Part shown: piece by piece, positions 40,794 through 50,513 of the stretch | How positions within the stretch are numbered: position 1 is the first letter of the stretch | Layout of the letters: the number at the start of each line of letters is the position of its first letter | Origin: a virus | DNA length: 64,000 nt | Virus record (IMG/VR): IMGVR_UViG_3300017991_000010 | Coordinates: 1-64,000 of that record | Direction: 5' to 3' (one strand) | Made by a program: the position numbers and the translations under genes | Notes under the pieces: generated by a model | Told to the model about the DNA's origin: nothing | Database searches by the model: none | What the model saw: only the letters and a program-made list of their open reading frames with translations

Positions 40794-41848
40794 TCACCTT
40801 CTACGGCCACTTCAGCGGCTACTCGAGCTACCCGACGGTCTGCCGCGCGATCGCCAACTACTTGCACTCGATCGGCACGAAAGACTTGCAGCTGTGCGAC
40901 CTGCGGCCCCAGGGCGCGTACGACGGCGTCCCCGGCATCTCGCGCGTGCCTTCGAGCACGTGGCGTGCGGTGCAGGAGGGGCGGGCCGACCGATGGAACA
41001 AGCGCCCAGGCACTGCGCTCGTCTTCGGCTTCCCCGAGTGGGTGCGGCGCGTCGCCCAGCACGAGCGCATGGTAGGCTACCACGTGTGCGACGTGGACCG
41101 AATCCCCCGGCACTGGGCGCACATCATAAACACCGAGGACCTCGTCATCACGCCCTCGCAGTGGTGCCACGGCGTGTTCCGCAACTGCGGCGTGACGACC
41201 CCGATCGCGATTGTGCACCACGGCGTCGATGTGGCCTTCGGGGCGGTCAAGCGTCCGAAGCTCCCGCGCGAGCCCCTGACCTTCCTGCACACCTGCTCGG
41301 CGGGAGAGCCCGATCGCAAGGGCACCCTGCAGCTCGTCGAGGCGTGGGAGCGGCTGGCGTCGATGGGCGAGATCGACGCGAAGCTCACGATCCTGTCGTC
41401 CTTCCCCGAGGCGCACGCTCCCCTGGCCAAGAAGAGCTTAGGCATCAAGGTCATCAGCGGCAAGGTGGCCCGGACGCCTGCTGAGATGGCCCAGTGCGTT
41501 GCGGGCTTCCACGGCCTCGTACAGCCGTCCCGCGCCGAGGGCTTCGGCATGCTGCCCCTCGAGTGCGCCGCTGCAGGCCTCCCAACGCTCGCTACGGACT
41601 GCACGGGCCACGCAGAGCATGACAGGTACTCGACCTCCTGGAGCATTCCCACGGGCCCCTTGGCCCCCTGCGGAGGCGCCCAAGCACCTAGCCTTGACCT
41701 TGGCCACGTTGCCAACGCCCTCTTGTACATGATCGAGAACTACGATACACTCCAAGACGAGGCCAATGCCCGGCGCTCAACCATCATGGAGACGTGGGCG
41801 TGGCACAAGGTCCTCGAAAACCTGCCGGAATTGTTGACACCCTCCTGA
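40790..41848 (+). CDS. GT4-family glycosyltransferase
   Basis: 352 residues from a GTG overlapping the upstream stop, behind GGGGAGG. FLHTCSAGEPDRKG at about residue 165 and VQPSRAEGFGMLPLECAAAGLPTLAT (given here in part: EGFGMLPLE) carry the E-x7-E nucleotide-sugar motif of GT4 enzymes. Coupled to the fused glycosyltransferase upstream, so both likely build one glycan. Confidence 0.85.
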   Translation: MITFYGHFSGYSSYPTVCRAIANYLHSIGTKDLQLCDLRPQGAYDGVPGISRVPSSTWRAVQEGRADRWNKRPGTALVFGFPEWVRRVAQHERMVGYHVCDVDRIPRHWAHIINTEDLVITPSQWCHGVFRNCGVTTPIAIVHHGVDVAFGAVKRPKLPREPLTFLHTCSAGEPDRKGTLQLVEAWERLASMGEIDAKLTILSSFPEAHAPLAKKSLGIKVISGKVARTPAEMAQCVAGFHGLVQPSRAEGFGMLPLECAAAGLPTLATDCTGHAEHDRYSTSWSIPTGPLAPCGGAQAPSLDLGHVANALLYMIENYDTLQDEANARRSTIMETWAWHKVLENLPELLTPS

Positions 41849-41898
41849 GCGTCAGCGCCGGTCTGCTCGCCCTCCTCCTCTTTCCTCAGAGGTAGTCA

Positions 41899-42453
41899 AT
41901 GCCCGGTGAGCAGGGATCGCATCCTATCCAGCAACTGGCGCCGATCGTAGCGCAGGAAACGTCCTACTCCGTCTCGGGCGTGGGCGCGAACGAGACCCGT
42001 ACGGTACTGTGTGACGCTACAGGCCGGCTGGTCGTCGTAGCGCCCGCGGCAGGCATCGGCGTCGACATCCAGTTCGTCGATGGCAACCCCGTCCAGAGCG
42101 ATGGCGCCGGCACCATGAACGTCGCAGTCCAGGGCGTCGAGGGCGACGACACGACCCTGACCCCAGTCCCCGCAGCGCGCTTCTCGCCCGTCGACAGCGA
42201 GGGCGGCTCGCAGGCCGTGACGAACGTGAGCGCGCGCATCGGTCCCTTGACGGTCAACAAGGCCATCCAGTTCTTCTGCGACGAGATTTGTTGGTGCGCC
42301 AAGGGGAACAACACCGTGGTAGCGACCAACAACGACACGCCCATCCAGGCTGGCGTGGTCTACGAGTACGTGCCCACGGCGGGGAACGACTATCTCGCGT
42401 TCATCCACGACGCGAACGACGGCGACCTCAAATACGGTCGGGCGGAGGCGTAG
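41899..42453 (+). CDS. Beta-rich probable virion surface protein
   Basis: 184 residues; start behind CAGAGGTAGTCA. Alternating strands throughout, rich in G, V, T and N, without enzyme motifs. It precedes the two fibre genes and may be their base or a decoration protein. Confidence 0.75.
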   Translation: MPGEQGSHPIQQLAPIVAQETSYSVSGVGANETRTVLCDATGRLVVVAPAAGIGVDIQFVDGNPVQSDGAGTMNVAVQGVEGDDTTLTPVPAARFSPVDSEGGSQAVTNVSARIGPLTVNKAIQFFCDEICWCAKGNNTVVATNNDTPIQAGVVYEYVPTAGNDYLAFIHDANDGDLKYGRAEA

Positions 42454-42456
42454 ATC

Positions 42457-44097
42457 ATGGGCTCAACGCTCTGGGGCACGACGCTACCGAGGGGCGGTGG
42501 TGCTGGTGGTGCGCTTTCACTGCCCGACATCCAGCAGATCCTCATCGTGGACAAGACCGCAGGCACTTACGCGCCCGACGGCACGCAGCAGCGTCCCTTC
42601 AACTCGATCGGTGCGGCCGTGACTGCCGCAGTAGCGCTTGCGCCCACGACGACCAATCGCATTCTGATCTACATCCACCCGGGCATCTACGAAGAAGCCG
42701 TAGCCATCACCAACGACTTCATCTACCTCCAGGGCGAGGATCGGGACACGACGATCATCACGAGCGACACGGTGACCCTGGGGATCACGGCCGACGAGGT
42801 CTCGGTTTCGGACCTGACGATCCACAGCGAGGATGCGTTCTACGCGATCGGCCTCAATGGCTCCTTCAACGAGTTCGTCCGGTTCTTCAACTGCCTGATC
42901 GATGTTGGTGACCCTGACGGGTACGTGTTCATCGAGGGCGGCGCCTCTGCGTGGTTCGAGCGCTGCGATTGGATCGTGGACGATGGTGCAGGAGGCGACC
43001 CTGCGCTTGCAACAGACGATGACGCGTCCAACCGCGTGGTCCTCAACGACTGCACCATCTCAGGTGGCTATATCGACTTCGACGGCGGCGCGCTCACAGT
43101 CCGGGACGGCTCGATCTCGTCCGACTCCGCCAACGGCTGTGTGCGCCTGACTGACGCCAACGTAGGCGTAGTCACGCTCGACAGCGTACACTTCATTGGC
43201 TTGGCTGCTGGGGCGCGCAAGATCTACGTGACCGCGGCGCCCACTCAGGGAATCGTGCGCAACTGCCTCTTTGACTCGGGCGCGAACAACCCCGACATCG
43301 ACTCGACCGTAGCACTCACCGGCTGGATCATTGAGGGCAACGTGATGGAGGCAGGGATCGACTCCAATGTCTCGCACGTGGCCCCGACGCGCTACGTGGG
43401 TGCGGCAGGGGACGTCGACTTTTATGCAGCCATCCAGGACGCTCTCGACGCGTGCACCTTCGACGACATCACCGTGCACCTGCTGCAGGACTTCACGATC
43501 GCCGCAGCGCTGACTCCGCCTTCAAGGCCCGTGATCATCGATGGCCATGGGTTCACGATAACGCGCGCGGCAGGCTCTCCGGCCATAACGATCGGCTCCA
43601 GTGACGACCTCGAGACACGGGACGTGAACATCGTTGGCAGCATCGACTTTGCTCCCGCGCAAGGAGGCGCTACGCTGCTCCTGGGCCCCGGCACGGTTCT
43701 TACGGGCATGCTTGACGTGCAGAGCGGTGACGCTACAGCCACAGTTGACCTGGACGGAGCTACCGTGAACGGCGACGCGAGCGACAACTACTGCATCCGT
43801 CTCGCCGACGCAGACCCGGTCGTGACGATCAAGCGCTCCTACCTGAAGGGCAATAGCGGCAACGTGGCCATCTACTGGGATACGGTCACGAACGACGACC
43901 TACAGCTCGCGTGGTCTACGGTGATCCACGGGAGCGTGGGCGCCAACAACCCTTTCGGGAGGTCGGGTGCGCAGACGCCAGACTACAAGTCGCACCACGA
44001 CGCGTACAACAGCGATCCCGAAGCAGGGGCGATCTGGACCAACCTGGTGGCTGCTGGGCAGCGGTTTGACAGCCTAGACGTGAACACGGACTACTAG
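42457..44097 (+). CDS. Parallel beta-helix fibre protein, copy 1
   Basis: 546 residues. After DKTAGTYAPDGTQQRPFNSI, the usual start of pectate-lyase-like beta-helices, repeated strand-turn units run through residues 60-500. Such proteins are phage fibres or depolymerases; no catalytic cluster is clear. The final about 55 residues (NPFGRSGAQTPDYKS...SLDVNTDY) are nearly the same in copy 2, suggesting a shared trimer or attachment tip. Confidence 0.85.
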   Translation: MGSTLWGTTLPRGGGAGGALSLPDIQQILIVDKTAGTYAPDGTQQRPFNSIGAAVTAAVALAPTTTNRILIYIHPGIYEEAVAITNDFIYLQGEDRDTTIITSDTVTLGITADEVSVSDLTIHSEDAFYAIGLNGSFNEFVRFFNCLIDVGDPDGYVFIEGGASAWFERCDWIVDDGAGGDPALATDDDASNRVVLNDCTISGGYIDFDGGALTVRDGSISSDSANGCVRLTDANVGVVTLDSVHFIGLAAGARKIYVTAAPTQGIVRNCLFDSGANNPDIDSTVALTGWIIEGNVMEAGIDSNVSHVAPTRYVGAAGDVDFYAAIQDALDACTFDDITVHLLQDFTIAAALTPPSRPVIIDGHGFTITRAAGSPAITIGSSDDLETRDVNIVGSIDFAPAQGGATLLLGPGTVLTGMLDVQSGDATATVDLDGATVNGDASDNYCIRLADADPVVTIKRSYLKGNSGNVAIYWDTVTNDDLQLAWSTVIHGSVGANNPFGRSGAQTPDYKSHHDAYNSDPEAGAIWTNLVAAGQRFDSLDVNTDY

Positions 44098-44098
44098 C

Positions 44099-45700
44099 AT
44101 GCCTGGAATGCACATCTCGACACTCCCCCGCGGCGCAGTCGGCCTTGGGCGCCTCTCCCTGCCCGACATCACAAACGTTCTCTTCGTGGACAAGTCCTCC
44201 GAGGTGGGCTCGCAGGACGGCACGCAGCAGAACCCCTACCACACGATCCAGGCGGCCATCACGGCAGCCAACGCGCTCGCCGCTGTGGCTACGCCGTACC
44301 TGGTCTACGTGTATCCAGGCATCTACGACGAGGCGATCACGCTCTCGACCGACTACGTGTACCTCGCTGGCGCGAACCGGGACACGACGATCGTAGAGAA
44401 CTCGGGGGCGAACGTCGTCACGATCACCTCTGACCTGACGAGCATCAACGACCTCACGATCAGGGCAAGCAGCACGCGCCGCACGATCAGCATGGGCGTG
44501 GCTGCCAGCAACTACGTCCCGGTCTTCAACTGCATTCTGGCTGGCGCGACAGCGAACAACTACGTCGACGCTTCCCTTGGCGCGATGCTGCGGTTTGTTG
44601 ACTGCGCCTTCGTCAGTGACGTAGACGGCGTGGTCCTCCTGACTCTTACGGCTACTACTGACGTGCTGGTCGAGAACTGCGCCATCACAGGAGGTCTGCA
44701 CCACAGGCAAGGGAGCTTGCTCGTACAGGACTCCAGCATCCTTGCAGAGGCAGTCGACGGCATCCTGATGAACACTGCCGCGGCTTCTTTGTCCGTGCGA
44801 AATAGCCACATTGTGAGCACAAACAACTCGGCGATCATGGTGAACTTCGCGCCGGTGTCGATCGTGCTTCAGAACAACCTGATGTCAGCCAACGCGGCAT
44901 CCTACGCGATCGGAGCGGGGGTAGCGGTCACGGGTGCCGTAGTCGAGGACAACATCCTGACCACAGGGCTCGGCATCGACCCGGACGTCTCCCATGTGGC
45001 GCCCCACCGGAACGTAGGATCTAACGGGATGCGGGACTGGTACGCAACCACACAGAACGCGCTGGACTCCTGCACCTTCGACGGGATCACGGTGCACCTC
45101 CTAAAAGATGAGGCTACTGCTGCGCTGCTTAGGCCGCCTGACTTCTGTGTGATCGTCGACGGACACAACCACACGATCTCGCGCGCTGGGGGCGTGCTCA
45201 CCATACTGTCGGGAGAGTGCATAATAACCAAGCGTTTGGGTTTGGTCGGTAAGATCGTCGTAGCTGGCACCAACGGCCAGTTGTATCTGACAGATAGGAG
45301 TTCAGTTCTTGGTGGGATTCAGTTTGCTGTGACGTCAGCAGGCGCGATGCTAATACAAGACACCGAAATAGTGGGCTCTGCAGTGTGGAACTACCCCGTG
45401 CAGATTGACACTAACCCAGGCTTCTCCATCCTGATCAACCGCTCGAGGCTCGAAGGGGTATCTGGGTCCCCTGCAGTCTACTGGACGAGCGCGAACGACG
45501 ACCTATCGATCAAGTACAGCACACTGTGGCACGGCTCTGGCGCGGGAAACAACCCCTTTGGGCGTAGCGCTGCTCAGACGCCCGACTACAAGAGCTACCA
45601 GAGCGCCTACAACTCAGACCCCGAGGCTGGAGGCATCTGGACAAATCTGGTTGCGGCCGGGCAGCGCTGTGACTCGCTCGACGTCAACACGAACTACTGA
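44099..45700 (+). CDS. Parallel beta-helix fibre protein, copy 2
   Basis: 533 residues; begins 1 nt after copy 1. The N-terminus (LPDITNVLFVDKSSE, DGTQQNPYHTI) and the C-terminus (NPFGRSAAQTPDYKS) match copy 1, while the middle has diverged. The stretch at about 45180-45400 is visibly richer in A and T than its surroundings, which hints at exchange of the receptor-binding part. Confidence 0.85.
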   Translation: MPGMHISTLPRGAVGLGRLSLPDITNVLFVDKSSEVGSQDGTQQNPYHTIQAAITAANALAAVATPYLVYVYPGIYDEAITLSTDYVYLAGANRDTTIVENSGANVVTITSDLTSINDLTIRASSTRRTISMGVAASNYVPVFNCILAGATANNYVDASLGAMLRFVDCAFVSDVDGVVLLTLTATTDVLVENCAITGGLHHRQGSLLVQDSSILAEAVDGILMNTAAASLSVRNSHIVSTNNSAIMVNFAPVSIVLQNNLMSANAASYAIGAGVAVTGAVVEDNILTTGLGIDPDVSHVAPHRNVGSNGMRDWYATTQNALDSCTFDGITVHLLKDEATAALLRPPDFCVIVDGHNHTISRAGGVLTILSGECIITKRLGLVGKIVVAGTNGQLYLTDRSSVLGGIQFAVTSAGAMLIQDTEIVGSAVWNYPVQIDTNPGFSILINRSRLEGVSGSPAVYWTSANDDLSIKYSTLWHGSGAGNNPFGRSAAQTPDYKSYQSAYNSDPEAGGIWTNLVAAGQRCDSLDVNTNY

Positions 45701-45710
45701 GAGGACTCTG

Positions 45711-46355
45711 ATGGCCAACGCTTTCTCCGATTCGTACACCGCGATGATCGATCAGCTGCGCGACATCGAGGAGGCGCTGCGCGGCGTGCAGGAGGTCTGG
45801 GACGACCTAGTAGATGAGCAGGTCCCGCACCTGGCGGCGCTGGACATGGACGGAGACCCCAGCCCCTTCGACGCCAAGCTCGCTGAGATGGGCACGTGGA
45901 CGAACGGAGTAGAGCTACGCCCTGCGGATCTTGCCGCGTCTGCGCGTTCGCGCTTTGCTTCCGAGGCGCTAGGCATTCGCGCAGCGTCGATCGAGGTGAT
46001 GCGAAAGCGCGCTCGCAGCATGGCAGAACGTCTAGCGCGGACGGCGCGGGAGCAAGCAAGAGGCGTCAGCCTTGTGACGCGCGCTCATGCGGACGCAGTA
46101 AAGGACCCGCACGATCTTGCTTGGGTGGCCAAGCTCCTGCTAGGCCTCCACGCGCTTGACCAAACGGGCGTGCCGAAGGGCGTCGAACCTACTGCGGCAG
46201 CCTTGATCGACGACGGGATGAAGCTGTGCGTGACGCGCGGGGCTACCTTGGCTCGCGTGGTCCGCACTCTGCTCCGCCAGTACCCGGATCACGTGCAGTC
46301 CCACGAGGTGCTGAAGGCCGCGCGCTACGCAGCGGGGTTGCAGGATGGTAGCTAA
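45711..46355 (+). CDS. Helical hypothetical protein, possibly fibre chaperone
   Basis: 214 residues; start behind GAGAGGACTCTG. All-helical with a coiled-coil N-terminus (IDQLRDIEEALRGVQEVWDDL). Its place right after the fibres suggests an assembly helper, but no family match is visible. Confidence 0.72.
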   Translation: MANAFSDSYTAMIDQLRDIEEALRGVQEVWDDLVDEQVPHLAALDMDGDPSPFDAKLAEMGTWTNGVELRPADLAASARSRFASEALGIRAASIEVMRKRARSMAERLARTAREQARGVSLVTRAHADAVKDPHDLAWVAKLLLGLHALDQTGVPKGVEPTAAALIDDGMKLCVTRGATLARVVRTLLRQYPDHVQSHEVLKAARYAAGLQDGS

Positions 46356-47262
46356 GCTCAACCACCACATCGGAGCGCATGCGGGAGATGCAGCAGCCAA
46401 CGCGTTCATCGCGGCAGCTGGTTGGACTGTCGAGAGCGGCTGGATGTACGACGACACGTCTTCAGGAAAGCTCAAGACCTGGGACGACCAGCAAAACGCT
46501 TGGCTCTTCTTCGGCGGCGCGTCGGGCGAGTCTGGACAAGAAACGCTTTGGGAGTGGAACGGCAACGACATCTCGCAGTTCGATAGTCCGCTGTCATACG
46601 GCGGAGGAAACGGCACACTCTCGGTGGCGACCTATCCTGCAGGTCTAGACGTGCCGCGCCGCAACCGCTTGGTGTACACCCATGACGGAAGCCCTGCAGT
46701 GCGCGCCGGCCGCCTGTACTGGATCAACGACCTCCCCACGCTGCCTGATGCCTACGTAGTGGAAGCCACGCTGGGCCCGCGCAACGAGCTAACCCTCGGC
46801 GCCAACACGGCCCCAGGTGTAGCTGTCCTGGGGCAGGATACGGCGCACTTCTTGCTGTTTGGCCGAGGGGGTGCCGGCTTCCAGGACGACCTCAACCTGG
46901 AGATCACCAACGGGGTGACATACGACGTTGGCGCACGGTGGACTACCATGCTGACCGGCGCGATGGATCGCACGGACGAAGGGTACCGAGTTCGGATGCT
47001 TGTCGATCTCCGAGACCCCACGGGCTCGACAGACCCTGGCATCAGCCTGTACCTGCTTCGCCCTGGCATGGAGGCCGTAACACGCGCCAGCTCGGTCGGC
47101 TGGACTGGATCTGGCGGTTCTCCGCCCCCAGACCCCTCGTCGTCCTGGGATGCGGGTTGGCAGTCCGGCGGCACATGCAAGAACGTAGGGCTGAACTTCC
47201 TGCATGACGCCACCGCCGCCGGCTCTGCGTACATCACAGACTTCCGTGTTCTAACCGTCTAG
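46345..47262 (+). CDS. Beta-rich, lectin-like probable surface protein
   Basis: 305 residues. Many aromatic strands and a concanavalin/laminin-like pattern (LYWINDLPTLPDAYVVEATL, DEGYRVRMLVDLRDP, SAYITDFRVLTV at the end). Such folds bind glycans. A receptor-binding or accessory fibre role is inferred from its neighbours. Confidence 0.75.
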   Translation: MVAKLNHHIGAHAGDAAANAFIAAAGWTVESGWMYDDTSSGKLKTWDDQQNAWLFFGGASGESGQETLWEWNGNDISQFDSPLSYGGGNGTLSVATYPAGLDVPRRNRLVYTHDGSPAVRAGRLYWINDLPTLPDAYVVEATLGPRNELTLGANTAPGVAVLGQDTAHFLLFGRGGAGFQDDLNLEITNGVTYDVGARWTTMLTGAMDRTDEGYRVRMLVDLRDPTGSTDPGISLYLLRPGMEAVTRASSVGWTGSGGSPPPDPSSSWDAGWQSGGTCKNVGLNFLHDATAAGSAYITDFRVLTV

Positions 47263-47271
47263 GAGCAGATC

Positions 47272-47367
47272 ATGTCAGGACTCATTCCACACTACCTCGG
47301 GCCCTTCGACCGGCACCACCTGGGTCGCGACGGGGTTCTGATGTCCCCTGGACAGCGCCTCGCCTAG
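47272..47367 (+). CDS. Very small protein
   Basis: 31 residues (MSGLIPHYLGPFDRHHLGRD...), behind AGGAGCAGATC, 9 nt after the upstream stop. The strong ribosome site supports translation. It ends just before the 47349 promoter's -10 box. Role unknown. Confidence 0.5.
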   Translation: MSGLIPHYLGPFDRHHLGRDGVLMSPGQRLA

Positions 47368-47378
47368 CGTGATATCAT
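47349..47378 (+). promoter_or_regulatory. Leaderless promoter of glycan island
   Basis: TGGACA (47349-47354), 18 nt, TATCAT (47373-47378); the ATG at 47385 is 7 nt after the -10 box. The block GCGTGATATCATCCCC...ATGCCTGG closely matches that at 38241-38263. Confidence 0.65.
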
Positions 47379-47384
47379 CCCCCC

Positions 47385-48152
47385 ATGCCTGGTTTGACTT
47401 ACGGCGTCATCATCCCTACCAGCGGCAACCGATACGTCCCCTACCTCCAGAACACCCTGGGCGCGATCCGGCGCCAGCGCTCCGAGGTCGGGATCAAGGT
47501 CGTGTGCCTCTACGACGAGCTGGAGGACTTCAAGCCGCTGGCCGACGTGTGCTGCGAGCACGACGCCGACCTGATCGTCACCGCGGGCAAGCACCCCGCC
47601 TTCTGCGCCCCCCGCGCGCGCAACATCGGAACGCGCGCGTCAGAGGCCGACGTGCTCCTCCACATCGACAGCGACATCGTGCTCCACCCGTCCACTTTCG
47701 ATGAGCTGGACGCGCTCTTCACTGCCGAGCAGGGCATCGCGGTCATCCTGTCCGTGTACCTGATGACGGGCTGCTGGCCCGCCGACCCGATCTTCCAGAT
47801 CACCGACCCCGCCGCCTTCGACTCGGTGTGCCGAGGGGGCAAGTTCACCCCTACGGGCTACGGCGCCGTGGCGGTCAAGCGTGCGGACGTTGAGCACATG
47901 CGCGGCCATGACGAGCGCTTCTACGGGCCCTGGGCCGACGACGTGGACTTCGTCCGGCGCCTCGAGCGCATGGGCCGGCGCGTCGTGCGTACGCAGGACG
48001 AGTGCAGGATGAGCATGATGCACCAGCACCACAGCTACCCCGGCGGCAAGATCCCCAACGCCTCGAACCCCTTCACGGCGCGCAACCGCAAGATCCTTGC
48101 CGAGTCGACCGACATCATCCGCAACCCGGACGGGTGGGGGGACCAGGACTGA
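47385..48152 (+). CDS. GT2-family glycosyltransferase
   Basis: 255 residues. YGVIIPTSGNRYVPYLQNTL begins a GT-A fold, ADVLLHIDSDIVLHP carries the DxD motif, and PWADDVDFVRRL is the acidic acceptor loop. The end RNPDGWGDQD is shared in part with the 39195 and 50467 products. First gene of the island. Confidence 0.85.
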   Translation: MPGLTYGVIIPTSGNRYVPYLQNTLGAIRRQRSEVGIKVVCLYDELEDFKPLADVCCEHDADLIVTAGKHPAFCAPRARNIGTRASEADVLLHIDSDIVLHPSTFDELDALFTAEQGIAVILSVYLMTGCWPADPIFQITDPAAFDSVCRGGKFTPTGYGAVAVKRADVEHMRGHDERFYGPWADDVDFVRRLERMGRRVVRTQDECRMSMMHQHHSYPGGKIPNASNPFTARNRKILAESTDIIRNPDGWGDQD

Positions 48153-49012
48153 TGCATCCCACAGTGGCCCGGCGCATCCAGAGCGGCGAGATGAAGGACC
48201 CGCGCACCGGGGGCTTTTGGACCTTCGTACCCTACATGCCCAACCGGCCCGTGAGCTGCCTGACGCGCGCGCTCATCGCGCTGGACCGCGCCGTCGTGGA
48301 CGCACGCCACAGGGTCGAGGTCGTCGTCCAGGGCCCCTGCAAGCACGAGCTGCCCGACCCCGACGTGTTCGACTTCGACCTGCACTACGTCCACAACGAG
48401 CGCAACGAGGGCAACGCCAAGCCCCCCGCGGACTCCATCCGACGCTTCCTCGACAGCGACTGCGCCTGGTGGTGCCGCCTGCAAGACGACATCATCCTCG
48501 CCGATCGCGCTTGGCACCAGCTCGTGCTGATGATCCAGCAGGAGGCAGACAGAGGCGTGCGCATCGCCTGCGCGCAGGTCTCCACCGGCAACGCCAAGTG
48601 GATGAAGCCCTGGTGCTTCGAGATCAAGCCCGTGCCCGGCGGCGTCCCGCATCTAGCCCTCGTCGAGCACGCGCACGCCACCCACTCGGGCGGCTGGATG
48701 CAGTGGCACGTGGCTGAGTGCGTCGGCTTTGGTTCCACCGTGATCCGTCGCGAGCCTCTCGAGGAGGGTTGCATCCCGGACGAGCGCTATTTCGTCGGCG
48801 GCGTTGACACCGACCTCGCGCTGCAGTTCCACGCGGCGGGCTATCGGTCGATCCTGACGGTCGACCCCGTCTGCAAGCACATCCACAGCCAGTGCTCCAC
48901 CGAGGCCTACGACAACGCGCGCTACTCGAAGGAGCGGCACATGGAGGCGTGGCGCGTCTGGCGCGACAAGTGGGGCATGGACTTCGAGTTCCTCAGGACC
49001 TTCGGGAGGTAG
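48152..49012 (+). CDS. Glycosyltransferase-like protein (GT-A type)
   Basis: 286 residues; ATG overlaps the upstream stop. WTFVPYMPNRPVSCLTRALIAL, RLQDDIILADRAW (DD motif) and GGVDTDLALQFHAAGY fit a GT-A transferase of uncertain family. A short helical tail ends the protein. Likely adds one sugar of the same glycan. Confidence 0.75.
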   Translation: MHPTVARRIQSGEMKDPRTGGFWTFVPYMPNRPVSCLTRALIALDRAVVDARHRVEVVVQGPCKHELPDPDVFDFDLHYVHNERNEGNAKPPADSIRRFLDSDCAWWCRLQDDIILADRAWHQLVLMIQQEADRGVRIACAQVSTGNAKWMKPWCFEIKPVPGGVPHLALVEHAHATHSGGWMQWHVAECVGFGSTVIRREPLEEGCIPDERYFVGGVDTDLALQFHAAGYRSILTVDPVCKHIHSQCSTEAYDNARYSKERHMEAWRVWRDKWGMDFEFLRTFGR

Positions 49013-49014
49013 GA

Positions 49015-49683
49015 ATGAACCGCAAGACCCTCGAGTTCGATCGCAGGACGGTCGAGACCAACCAGCGCGAGTGGACCGGCGAAGGCCTCTGGGAGGCGAT
49101 CTGGAGGGACCTGCTGCCCCCCGGCGCCGACGGCCATCTCCTCGACATCGGCTGCGCCGTGCATTGCTGGTCCTGCAGCGACTACAAGGTGATCCGCTGC
49201 GACCAGTACGCCACGCGCGATCAGGGCGGCTGGACCCACTTCAAGACGGGCGACATCAACGGCCGCTGGCCCTACGGAGATCAGTCTTGCGAGGGCGTGA
49301 TCGCTGTCGAGGTGCTCGAGCACATCGAAAACGTCTGGCACTTCTACCGCGAGGCAGCTCGGGTCGCGCGCCGCTTCGTGCTGGTGACCACGCCCAACGT
49401 CGAGTGCCAGATCAGCCGCCGCCTCTTCGCCAAGACCGGACACTTGTTCAACTTCTCGCCCGAGGAGCGCGAACGCCACCGCCACATCAGCCCGATCTTC
49501 GGCTGGCAGATCGAGCACGCGGCCGAGGCTGCAGGCTGGCGGATCGAACACATCGGCTACGAGAGCCCCGACCTCGCGAAGGAGCCCCTCGTCAAGTCGA
49601 CCGTCGATGCGCACCCTGAGCTGTCGCACCTCGCGCCGGCGGGCATCAACCAGAGGACCCTCGTTGCCCTATGCGTACGCTAG
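49015..49683 (+). CDS. Class I SAM-dependent methyltransferase
   Basis: 222 residues; start behind GGGAGGTAGGA. HLLDIGCAVHCWSC is motif I, EVLEHIENV the helix after motif II, and FVLVTTPNVECQ motif IV. It resembles methyltransferases of glycan clusters and may methylate a sugar. It overlaps the sulfotransferase by 13 nt. Confidence 0.85.
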   Translation: MNRKTLEFDRRTVETNQREWTGEGLWEAIWRDLLPPGADGHLLDIGCAVHCWSCSDYKVIRCDQYATRDQGGWTHFKTGDINGRWPYGDQSCEGVIAVEVLEHIENVWHFYREAARVARRFVLVTTPNVECQISRRLFAKTGHLFNFSPEERERHRHISPIFGWQIEHAAEAAGWRIEHIGYESPDLAKEPLVKSTVDAHPELSHLAPAGINQRTLVALCVR

Positions 49684-50513
49684 CGATCATCGGACAGGAC
49701 CGCTGCGGCAGCACGATCCTGGCGCGCATGCTCGACCGAGTCCCGGGCCTAGCGTCCGCGGGCGAAGTCCACTGGCTTGTCGACGCGCCCCCTCACCGCC
49801 CCCTAGCAACGCGCATTCGGGGCTGGCACATCTCGCGACGCTGTATGCGGCACGGCGCGTCCTGCCCCGTCTTCGATGAGCCTTTCATCACGCAGCGCTT
49901 TCCCGAGGGGGACTTGTATGCGATCGTGGCCAAACGGCTCGGGTGCGACACGCTCGTAAGCGCCGACAAGTCGCCCCAGCACTTCGAGCGCTTTACCGAG
50001 CGGGGGCAGCCCTTCGGCGTGATCTTGTACAAGCGGCCCCAGCGCGCGATCTACTCGCACATGGTCGGCGAGGCGAAGACCTTCGAGGAGGCGCTCGAGG
50101 CCTGGCACCGATTCTACGCGCTCGCGATCCGCTGGGCGCCTCAGTGGTGTAAGGAGTACGTCGCGCTCTCCTACGAGGACATCGTGCGGTCGCCGGGCTG
50201 GAGCGTCTACGCGATCACGCGCATGCTGGGCGCGCCCCGCACCGAGATCCCCCTCGCGCTCCCCGACGAGTACCACTTCATCGGCGGCAATCGCAACGCG
50301 CACCTCTGGGGGCGCATCAGCGAGGACCGCCGGTGGGAGAAGAACCTGGCCGCGCATCTGCAGGCCCAGGCAGACAAGGACCCCAGGACCAAGCGGATAC
50401 TGCGCCACCTCGAGCCCCTGCGACGAGAGAGTCTGCATGGCTGGCGACGCGCACAGGAGGAAGCTGATGCTACCGGGCGTGACGATCGTGATCCCGATCA
50501 CGCGACTGACTGA
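49671..50513 (+). CDS. PAPS-dependent sulfotransferase
   Basis: 280 residues. LAIIGQDRCGSTILARML is the 5'-phosphosulfate loop of the sulfotransferase family; VILYKRPQRAIYSHMVGE and SYEDIVRSPGWSVYAITRML correspond to the 3'-phosphate-binding region and the following helix. It would sulfate a sugar hydroxyl with PAPS as donor. Overlaps genes on both sides. Confidence 0.8.
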   Translation: MRTLAIIGQDRCGSTILARMLDRVPGLASAGEVHWLVDAPPHRPLATRIRGWHISRRCMRHGASCPVFDEPFITQRFPEGDLYAIVAKRLGCDTLVSADKSPQHFERFTERGQPFGVILYKRPQRAIYSHMVGEAKTFEEALEAWHRFYALAIRWAPQWCKEYVALSYEDIVRSPGWSVYAITRMLGAPRTEIPLALPDEYHFIGGNRNAHLWGRISEDRRWEKNLAAHLQAQADKDPRTKRILRHLEPLRRESLHGWRRAQEEADATGRDDRDPDHATD

